A stretch of 36,423 bases of DNA from Nitrospirota bacterium (GTDB lineage Bacteria; Nitrospirota; Thermodesulfovibrionia; Thermodesulfovibrionales; Magnetobacteriaceae). Shown here one piece after another: positions 8,131 to 14,703 of this stretch. Numbering within the stretch: the stretch's first letter is position 1; every line of letters begins with the position of its first letter. Below the pieces are notes generated by a model. The model was not told where the DNA came from. It saw nothing but the letters and a program-made list of their open reading frames with translations, and did no database searches. The stretch spans positions 1-36,423 of the forward strand of contig JADFYL010000010.1 of the NCBI GenBank assembly GCA_015233045.1, read 5' to 3'. The position numbers and the translations under genes are program-made.

Positions 8131-11100
8131 AAGATAAGTTTCGAAAAAAATACGCGGGAAAGATATATTTAATACTCCTGAGCGCCATTATTATCGGGAC
8201 TATTGTATCGCTTATGGCAACCGTCCTTAGCGTACTGGGGGCGTTTGACAGGCTTGAGGACACCGCCCTTCAGACGGCGTTTCTAAAACGGCCACCGCTT
8301 ATAACTGACCCCGCCATTATGAGCATAGACATAGACGACAATGCCATTGAGACACTGGGACGCTGGCCCTGGCCACTCTACAGGCATAAGTCGCTTGTGG
8401 ATTTATTAAAACTCTACAAAAGCCGGGCGGTTATATTTACGGACATAGACATATCCAAGGCCGCCCACAACGCAATGGAAGAGAGTGCGGCGTGGCTTCT
8501 GAAAGACATGATTAAAGGTGCATACGAAAGTGGCAGCGCCGATATGACTATGTCATATATAGACAGCGGCGGCGGGGATGACGGTTTTTATCACTCGCTG
8601 AAAGACTACGGACAGGTTTTCTACACCGTGAAATCCGCACAGACAGGGCAGCCCTCCCCCTCTGTCCCTTCGGAAGGTTTTCCCGCGAGTGCTATCCGGG
8701 GCGGAGGCTTTAACTCTATCGTCATGGACAAGCAGGGTGTTGTGTTCAGATACCCATTGATTACAAGCTTCAATGGTACGCCCTATCCTTCGCTACCGCT
8801 GGATGTGGCGATAAAACTGATGAACGCGGACAATGTTACAGTAACAACGGGTAAGGCCATCAGGCTTGAAGGCGCGAACAGGACAACATCAATACCCATA
8901 GACAAGGAAGGACAGGTGTTGATAAATTGGGCGGGCAGGTACAAAGACACGTTTCAGCGCGTTCCATTTGGTATTGCCGCGTCTTTTATCCTGCTTCAGG
9001 AGGCCAAAAATGAGCTTAGGAAATATGACTTAAAAACGATGCCAGACCCCGGCACCGCCCTCGCAAATCTCAAAAAAGAGCTGCAAAAACACCCGTACGC
9101 TGGCAAAGACAATAGCGATAGGATAGCGAATACTGTGTATATTGCCACGCTGATAGAGAATCGCATAAACTCCACCGGCTCCACCGGCAAAGACGCCTTA
9201 GACTATCTTGGAATTGAAGCGGCGGGGAAATTTTTGGAGATTGCCAATCAAATCAAATTTAACAACTATCTGCTTCAAAAATATGACGAGACCGAAAAGC
9301 TGCCCGTCTATGAGGAGGCCGTAAAGGAACTTGGTTTGACGCCGCAAGAGGCGCAAGAGGCAGACCTCAAAAACTCATATGATTTGATAAAGTTCCACCT
9401 CGAAAACGAAACCATACCATTGGTGAGGCCACTGTATTTTGAGAAAATGGTAAATGAGGTCAATGGCAGGGTTCAGACGATAACCCCGTTGATATTAAAG
9501 GACAAGATAGTTTTCTACGGACTTACGGCAACCGGCCTGACCGCACAAAATCCAACCCCGTTTATGGAGCGCCACGCGATGCTTGACCTGCCCATAAACG
9601 TGCTGAACTCCATACTGACAGGGAAATTCCTCCACGAGCCGCCCCCGCCGCTGATTTACCTGATAACGTATGCGCTGGCGTATTTTATCGTTGTGTTCGT
9701 AGTGCTGATGTCCCCTGTAAGGAGCGGCGTGATAACCATTTTTGCGGCGGGCGTGTATTTAGTGTTTTCGTGGTATTTGTTTACGTCGCGGGGTATTGTA
9801 ATGCCCGTTTCGCGGCCACTGTTTGCCATATTCGGCGCGTATTTCGGCGGCGTAATTTACAGGTATTTTAAAGAGCGCAACGAGCGCAGGATGGTCAGGC
9901 AGATGTTTTCCACGATGGTATCGCCGGAGATATTAAAAATCATCGAAAAGACCCCCGGCAAGCTGAACCTTGGCGGCGAGCTAAAGCGCGCAACGATGTT
10001 CTCATCAGACGTCTCCGGGTTTACGACCATATCAGAAGGCGTTACATCGAGGGAGCTGGCAGATATACTAAACATCTATCTCACGCCAATGAGCAACATT
10101 ATAATGTGCTATGAAGGCTATGTTGACAAGTACGAGGGAGATGCGATAAAGGCGGACTTCGGCGTGCCGTTAAGTGACGCCGGACACGCGTGGAAGGCCT
10201 GCTGGGCGGCGCTCTATCAGCAGGAGGAACTACTGGTCGTGCAGCGCATGATACTCCTTCAGTATGGCGTAAGGATAACCGCCCGAATGGGGGTAAACAC
10301 GGGAATGGTGCTGGTGGGCAACATGGGTTCAGAGGGACACGTCCAGTACACGGCCATGGGACCGGCGGCCACAGTTGCCGAGGAGCTTGAACCGGCCAAC
10401 AAAATCTTCGACACATGGATTATGATTGGTCACGATACCTACGAAGACGCCAAAGACTATGTAGTGGCAAGGTGTCTGGGCGAGATTAAAACCCATCACG
10501 CCACGGACTCTGTGTATGAACTGGCGGGATGGAATAAGGAGAAGTTTCTCTCCCATTGGCAACAGAGGCCGGTACCTGAGCTTGTCATAAAATCATTTAA
10601 AAAGCTGCGGCCTGAGAAAGTACTTGGCTATAACTATTACTTTAGCAATAAGGCGCTGCCGGAGCTGCCCATACTAACAGAGATTCGGCAGATGTTTTCT
10701 GAACTGGCGGAGCTTTCTGTCCAGTATATGCAGATAAGAGACATAATCCACATCGTCAACATTGAAGACAGCATCCACAAACTGCAAGGGAAATTGAAGC
10801 CTCATGTGGCAATATATGAACAGGAAGAGCCGCCTTTGAAGATTCGTAACGAGATAACGCAACTTCACAGCGCGCTGGAAAAGGAATCCACACCCTACGA
10901 GGCGGTGCTCTTAAGTTGGAAGATAACGCTGAAACATCAGATGGCACATATCATAGCGCTCACCGGCAAGATAGGCAAGGCAGAGACCGAGACATTCACT
11001 GACATGGCTGATAAGCTTGAAAAAGGCATAGAGAGTATAAACAAGAGGATAAACTGTACCGGCGATGAGACAGCAGCGTCACTTTCGGACAACCTGAAAG

Positions 11101-11477
11101 ACCTGTTATTAATAAAAGACCTGAGCAGTTCGATGATTGTGGATAAACTCACCTATCAATGCACGTCAATTGAGAAGGTAATAGGGGTGAGATTAAGTAA
11201 GTTTGCGGACGGCCTCAGGGGCAACCCGCGGCAATACCACAGGTTAATTGCAGAGATGTGTACGGTGGATGAGAAAAGGCTTGAGATGTTCAGGCAATTT
11301 GAGGATGGCCTGAGTTTATACAAACAACGCCGCTGGGACGCGGCGCTGGAGGCATTCAGACAGTGCCTGAATATCGCGCCTGACGACGGGCCAAGCAAAA
11401 AATACATAACAGAGATTGAACGCCTGAAAACAACCCCACCACCCGAAGATTGGGCAGGAGCGTGGGAGGCTGGTTAG
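8127..11477 (+). CDS. CHASE2-type class III nucleotide cyclase, Asn/Arg-deficient partner
   Basis: This 1116-aa protein has the same layout as its neighbour. It has an N-terminal TM (about 12-37), CHASE2 (IMSIDIDDNAIETLGRWPWP), a TM cluster (about 505-588) and a cyclase domain (about 610-800). A helical C-terminal region ends in a TPR-like unit (YKQRRWDAALEAFRQCLNIAP) and TPPPEDW. Both metal Asp are present: Asp628 in MFSSDVSGFT and Asp672 in DKYEGDAIKADFG, with Lys668. The motif normally GDxVNxAAR reads GPAATVAEE, so Asn becomes Thr749 and Arg becomes Glu753. This half could bind metals but could not complete catalysis as a homodimer. ATG 8127 overlaps the upstream stop as ATGA, implying translational coupling and matched amounts of the two proteins. 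An in-frame ATG at 8097 is less likely. The predicted product is a cyclic nucleotide; cAMP is more likely from the Lys/Thr pair of the partner. Confidence 0.85.
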   Translation: MKDKFRKKYAGKIYLILLSAIIIGTIVSLMATVLSVLGAFDRLEDTALQTAFLKRPPLITDPAIMSIDIDDNAIETLGRWPWPLYRHKSLVDLLKLYKSRAVIFTDIDISKAAHNAMEESAAWLLKDMIKGAYESGSADMTMSYIDSGGGDDGFYHSLKDYGQVFYTVKSAQTGQPSPSVPSEGFPASAIRGGGFNSIVMDKQGVVFRYPLITSFNGTPYPSLPLDVAIKLMNADNVTVTTGKAIRLEGANRTTSIPIDKEGQVLINWAGRYKDTFQRVPFGIAASFILLQEAKNELRKYDLKTMPDPGTALANLKKELQKHPYAGKDNSDRIANTVYIATLIENRINSTGSTGKDALDYLGIEAAGKFLEIANQIKFNNYLLQKYDETEKLPVYEEAVKELGLTPQEAQEADLKNSYDLIKFHLENETIPLVRPLYFEKMVNEVNGRVQTITPLILKDKIVFYGLTATGLTAQNPTPFMERHAMLDLPINVLNSILTGKFLHEPPPPLIYLITYALAYFIVVFVVLMSPVRSGVITIFAAGVYLVFSWYLFTSRGIVMPVSRPLFAIFGAYFGGVIYRYFKERNERRMVRQMFSTMVSPEILKIIEKTPGKLNLGGELKRATMFSSDVSGFTTISEGVTSRELADILNIYLTPMSNIIMCYEGYVDKYEGDAIKADFGVPLSDAGHAWKACWAALYQQEELLVVQRMILLQYGVRITARMGVNTGMVLVGNMGSEGHVQYTAMGPAATVAEELEPANKIFDTWIMIGHDTYEDAKDYVVARCLGEIKTHHATDSVYELAGWNKEKFLSHWQQRPVPELVIKSFKKLRPEKVLGYNYYFSNKALPELPILTEIRQMFSELAELSVQYMQIRDIIHIVNIEDSIHKLQGKLKPHVAIYEQEEPPLKIRNEITQLHSALEKESTPYEAVLLSWKITLKHQMAHIIALTGKIGKAETETFTDMADKLEKGIESINKRINCTGDETAASLSDNLKDLLLIKDLSSSMIVDKLTYQCTSIEKVIGVRLSKFADGLRGNPRQYHRLIAEMCTVDEKRLEMFRQFEDGLSLYKQRRWDAALEAFRQCLNIAPDDGPSKKYITEIERLKTTPPPEDWAGAWEAG

Positions 11478-11581
11478 CCTTAACCGTGAAAATGCGTAAT
11501 GAATGGGGAGCCTGTCTGCCCCCGATTTTACGCTGTGCCGTGTATAGTACTCAAGGGGGGTTACCCCCTTCTTCTTTAATC
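11461..11581 (+). repeat. 121-bp perfect direct repeat, copy 1
   Basis: Bases 11461-11581 are identical by eye to 13465-13585. This copy covers the last codons and stop of the second cyclase gene and its downstream hairpin. The two copies bracket the deiminase gene and the transposase remnant. Similarity extends weakly upstream into the cyclase coding region (TPPPEDW codons). Confidence 0.9.
11553..11570 (+). terminator. GC hairpin after the cyclase operon
   Basis: AAGGGGG-GTTA-CCCCCTT forms a 7-bp stem with a 4-nt loop, followed by CTTCTTT. The tail is T-rich but not a pure T run, so it is a moderate intrinsic terminator. It lies about 75 bases after the cyclase stop codon. Confidence 0.55.
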
Positions 11582-11656
11582 TTTGCCTTTAATCATCCAA
11601 ATATTTTTTACATTAAATTAATTTTACTTTACTTTTTTTTGCATCTGGGTCTAATA

Positions 11657-11690
11657 TGTAACGGATATGTAACACACTATTGTTTATGAT
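11657..11690 (+). promoter_or_regulatory. TGTAAC-N5-TGTAAC direct-repeat promoter, copy B
   Basis: TGTAAC occurs at 11657-11662 and 11668-11673. Eleven bases later comes TATGAT (11685-11690), a good -10. The arrangement is identical in spacing to copies A and C. The downstream gene starts at 11738 after a GGAGGG ribosome binding site (11721-11726). Confidence 0.6.
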
Positions 11691-11737
11691 AGGCGCGTAT
11701 TCTATATTACTACTTTCTTGGGAGGGTAACTGCTGAT

Positions 11738-13045
11738 ATGTATATGCTCATGGTAAACAGGCTGAGTTTTAGGAAAATCAATATCTGCAAGAATTCTAAG
11801 GTTGCGCTTTTAATCGTTTTAACGGCAATAATCTGTCTTTTGTCAGTTGCTGACAACGCAAATTGCAGGGTACCGGCAGAGTTTGAAAAAAGCAGTGCAA
11901 TTTGGCTTACTTGGCCAAATACTGATTTTATACTGGACAAGCCGGTTAGTCCTGTTTTCATGGAGCTTGTAAAATCTATATCACCTTACGCATCAATTAA
12001 ATTAATTGCCAGAAACGAAAGTGAACGCTTAAAAATAAAGGCTGTTCTAAGACAATTGAAGGTATCTAATGTGACCGTTTACACAATGAAATATGATTCC
12101 ATATGGATCAGAGACACCGGCCCTATTTTTCAGATAGGGGAAAACAACGAATTAATGGGGCTTTTCTACGATGACCGTAAACATACAAGAGAGGGTGTGA
12201 TTCCCTTGCTCGTGGATGAAATTGACAGAAAGATACTTTTACATCTGAGGGCAAGGAGAAAAGAAGCACAAATTCCACCAGAAGCGGGAGGTAGATCTGT
12301 AAACGGTAAGGGTACTTTATTGGCGGTCGAATCAGTGGAGCTTTATAGGAACCCCAAGATGATTAAGAAGGAAATAGAGACTGAACTAAAAAGTGAATAC
12401 AATGTAAAACATGTTGTATGGCTTAAAAGGGGTCTCTATGAAGATGAGCTTCATATATCCTTTCCTATGACAGCTCCAGTCGGCCGACCAATTGTCACAT
12501 TCGGCACAAATGGACATCTCGATGAGTTCTGCCATTTTGTTGACGCGCATACAATACTTTTAGCCTATGTTACACCCGAAGAAGCCGAATCTGACTCAGT
12601 TTCATCGGAGAATTTCATAAGATTGGAAGAAAGCTACAAGATATTGAGTCGGGCCGTCGACCAGGATGGCAAACCGTTTAAAATCGTCAGAATACCCACA
12701 GCAAAACCTATACAATTTACGGTTGCTCCATATGATAATATATACAATGCATATGAAAGCGTATTCCGTTTTTTAGGATATACTATCAATGAAAAGCTGC
12801 CCCTTAATGTTGTACCAGTTATGAGCTATGTGAACTATGTAATTGCAAACAACATTGTTGTAGCGCCAAAGTATTGGGAAGGCGCTCTTCCTTATGCTAT
12901 AAAGAAGAGGGATGAAGAGGCGCTGAACACGTTAAAAAAAGTTTTCCCGGGTAAAATAATCATACAAGTTAATGCTCTCCCTATAAATTTCGGGGGTGGA
13001 GGTATTCATTGTATTACCCTTAACGAGCCTTTGCATAAATTCTGA
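11738..13045 (+). CDS. Exported agmatine/peptidylarginine deiminase family protein
   Basis: This 435-aa protein belongs to the PAD/agmatine deiminase family, which hydrolyses a guanidino group to a ureido group and ammonia. Visible catalytic elements are Asp126 in SIWIRDTGP, His260 and Asp262 in NGHLDEF, and the nucleophile Cys425 in GGGGIHCIT. All fit the family. Residues about 20-43 (NSKVALLIVLTAIICLLSVADNANC) form a hydrophobic segment after basic residues, so the enzyme is probably exported or membrane-anchored. Cytoplasmic agmatine deiminases lack this. The Gly-Gly-Asn substrate segment of agmatine enzymes reads AGGRSVNGKGT here, so the substrate may be peptidyl-arginine, free arginine or agmatine. 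It has its own TGTAAC-type promoter and stands alone. ATG 11738 lies 11 nt after GGAGGG; in-frame ATG codons at 11744 and 11750 are alternatives. Confidence 0.85.
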   Translation: MYMLMVNRLSFRKINICKNSKVALLIVLTAIICLLSVADNANCRVPAEFEKSSAIWLTWPNTDFILDKPVSPVFMELVKSISPYASIKLIARNESERLKIKAVLRQLKVSNVTVYTMKYDSIWIRDTGPIFQIGENNELMGLFYDDRKHTREGVIPLLVDEIDRKILLHLRARRKEAQIPPEAGGRSVNGKGTLLAVESVELYRNPKMIKKEIETELKSEYNVKHVVWLKRGLYEDELHISFPMTAPVGRPIVTFGTNGHLDEFCHFVDAHTILLAYVTPEEAESDSVSSENFIRLEESYKILSRAVDQDGKPFKIVRIPTAKPIQFTVAPYDNIYNAYESVFRFLGYTINEKLPLNVVPVMSYVNYVIANNIVVAPKYWEGALPYAIKKRDEEALNTLKKVFPGKIIIQVNALPINFGGGGIHCITLNEPLHKF

Positions 13046-13242
13046 ATAGATAAAAAAGTGGATGCAGTCGGTTACTTAAGGAAAAAGAGATTCTCCAGCA
13101 TCTAAGCCGTCTTGAGAGGTCATCAAAGCTATACAAAAAGAATTCTTTTGTCTAATGTTGGTGAAATTATACATTTTTCTGCAACTTAGGTGTTGTAAAA
13201 TAATTATTGTTACATTTATGAGTAATATGGTAAAGTAAACGA

Positions 13243-13503
13243 GTGGTCCCTTCTCAAGTTGCACAGAGGTATTCTTTTATTGAATGGGCGCTGGACGAAC
13301 GTCTTAGGCGCATAGTTTCTGCTGCTGAAGCTAAAGTACTTGGACGTGGTGGAATTACTGCTGTAGCAGAGGCTACGGGAGTTTCTCGTAGGGCAATACA
13401 TGATGGTTTGAGAGAGCTTGAACGCCTTAAAGTGACCCCACCACCCGAAGACTGGACAGGCGCTCGTGGGAGGCTGGTTAGCCTTAACCGTGAAAATGCG
13501 TAA
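13243..13503 (+). pseudogene. ISAzo13-like transposase N-terminus fused to a cyclase 3'-end fragment
   Basis: Residues 1-57 of this 86-codon frame (RYSFIEWALDERLRRIVSAA, then GRGGITAVAEATGVSRRAI and GLRELE) match my recollection of the N-terminus of ISAzo13-family transposases, a helix-turn-helix region. From ERLKVTPPPEDW on, the sequence is the C-terminus of the second cyclase (ERLKTTPPPEDW). A 2-base insertion then throws it out of the original frame, giving a read-through tail. The junction falls at the shared word TTGAACGCCT, which points to recombination through microhomology. The catalytic transposase part is absent, so no activity is expected. Intergenic sequence 13046-13242 shows nothing else recognisable. 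Confidence 0.7.
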
Positions 13504-13585
13504 TGAATGGGGAGCCTGTCTGCCCCCGATTTTACGCTGTGCCGTGTATAGTACTCAAGGGGGGTTACCCCCTTCTTCTTTAATC
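13465..13585 (+). repeat. 121-bp perfect direct repeat, copy 2
   Basis: This copy is identical by eye to 11461-11581. It includes the same terminator-like hairpin and lies at the 3' end of the chimeric transposase/cyclase fragment. About 100 bp further on, each copy is followed by a TGTAAC-type promoter, although the sequence in between differs. Confidence 0.9.
13557..13574 (+). terminator. GC hairpin within repeat copy 2
   Basis: This is the same AAGGGGG-GTTA-CCCCCTT stem-loop as at 11553, followed by CTTCTTT. It would separate the chimeric fragment from the histidine kinase transcript. Confidence 0.5.
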
Positions 13586-13682
13586 GCGCAGTAATCATAC
13601 AGTTATTGAGACCACAGTCATTCAAAAAATATTTTACGCATATTTAATTTCACTTGACATTTATTTGATATTTAGCCCAATA

Positions 13683-13716
13683 TGTAACGGATATGTAACA
13701 CCCAGCCGTGTATGAT
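13683..13716 (+). promoter_or_regulatory. TGTAAC-N5-TGTAAC direct-repeat promoter, copy C
   Basis: TGTAAC occurs at 13683-13688 and 13694-13699, and TATGAT at 13711-13716 after exactly 11 bases. Copies B and C also share flanking bases. The downstream histidine kinase starts 46 bp after the -10, behind a GGAGG site. Confidence 0.6.
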
Positions 13717-13762
13717 AGTTATCACAAGCTGAATATAAGTATAATTTTTAGTGGAGGTGGTT

Positions 13763-14641
13763 ATGGAGGCAAGGCTGAGTACCGGTATTCGGGAGTTTGT
13801 GATGGAGAGGGAGCCAAAGGCGGATATTCATGCGGTGGTTAGTGAAAAAATAGACAGATACCGTCAACTTGAACAGATTCTCATTCAACAATCAAAGATG
13901 GCGTCAATGGGAGAGATGGTGGGAGTGATAGCCCATCAGTGGAAACAACCCTTGAATGCTATATCAGTTACAGTACAGAGTTTGAAAGACGCCTGTCGTT
14001 ATCATGAACTGGATAGGCAATTTGTAGAGGAAGTAACTAAGACAGTGGATTCGCAGATTAACCACATGGTAAAAACAATCAATGGGTTTATGGATTATTT
14101 TAGACCATCGGTTGGACTGGAAACATTTGATTTAATTGAGGTTATTGAGAATGTGTTTTCATTATTATCAGCAGGAGCCAAACATAAGAGCTATTTTAGA
14201 ATCACATGCCATCCCTGTGGCAGAACATTCAGCGACTTTTCAGAAGTTGTGCCATGTGAGGCAACCGTGATTACCAGCTACAAGAATAAAGTAGCAAATG
14301 TTTTGTTCAATATAATAAATAACTCATACGAGGCAGCCGATGAGAGAAAAGCCATAGGATTGATGAGAAGATCGGAAAAGTGCGTTATACAGATTGATTT
14401 ATATGAATCCGATGGATCTCTGAAAATGGAAATAACTGACAACTGTGGTGGAATTCCGGAAAATATAAAGGATCGTATCTTCGATTCGTACTATACCACG
14501 AAAAGAAAGCAGAAAGGAACAGGTATAGGGCTTTATATGTCTAAAATGATAATAAGGGGTTGCTTGGGCGGTGAAATAACTGCGGCCAATGTAGATGATG
14601 GCGCCAAGTTTATCCTTTTTATACCAAGTTTAAAAGGATGA
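13763..14641 (+). CDS. Soluble sensor-less histidine kinase (292 aa)
   Basis: ATG 13763 follows GTGGAGGTGGTT and is preferred to the in-frame GTG at 13751, which is part of that site. About 35 N-terminal residues precede a coiled coil (RYRQLEQILIQQSKMASMGEM). The phosphoacceptor His58 lies in VIAHQWKQPLN. The ATPase domain follows, with an N box (NVLFNIINNSYEA), G1 (ITDNCGGIPE), an F box (IFDSYYTTK) and G2 (GTGIGLYMSK). No PAS, GAF or membrane segment is present, so input must come through the short N-terminus or a partner. It is the same kinase type (AHQWxQPLN) as the C-terminal part of the gene at 34767. No response regulator gene is adjacent; the hybrid kinase begins 62 bp downstream in the same direction. 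Confidence 0.9.
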   Translation: MEARLSTGIREFVMEREPKADIHAVVSEKIDRYRQLEQILIQQSKMASMGEMVGVIAHQWKQPLNAISVTVQSLKDACRYHELDRQFVEEVTKTVDSQINHMVKTINGFMDYFRPSVGLETFDLIEVIENVFSLLSAGAKHKSYFRITCHPCGRTFSDFSEVVPCEATVITSYKNKVANVLFNIINNSYEAADERKAIGLMRRSEKCVIQIDLYESDGSLKMEITDNCGGIPENIKDRIFDSYYTTKRKQKGTGIGLYMSKMIIRGCLGGEITAANVDDGAKFILFIPSLKG

Positions 14642-14703
14642 GAGAGCGTAACACCTCGTTCGTTACTGTAGGCATCGGCACAAAATGAAGATAAAAGGTG
14701 ATT

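Noticed and set aside
11657-11690. The TGTAAC repeats as a sigma-54 promoter
   Set aside because: No GG and GC pair with the sigma-54 spacing is present, and a TATGAT -10 sits at fixed distance, which fits sigma-70 with an activator.
13254-13625. A 123-codon minus-strand frame opposite the transposase remnant
   Set aside because: The plus-strand frame shows recognisable transposase and cyclase sequence, and the minus-strand translation is Ser/Arg/Pro-rich noise typical of an antisense frame.
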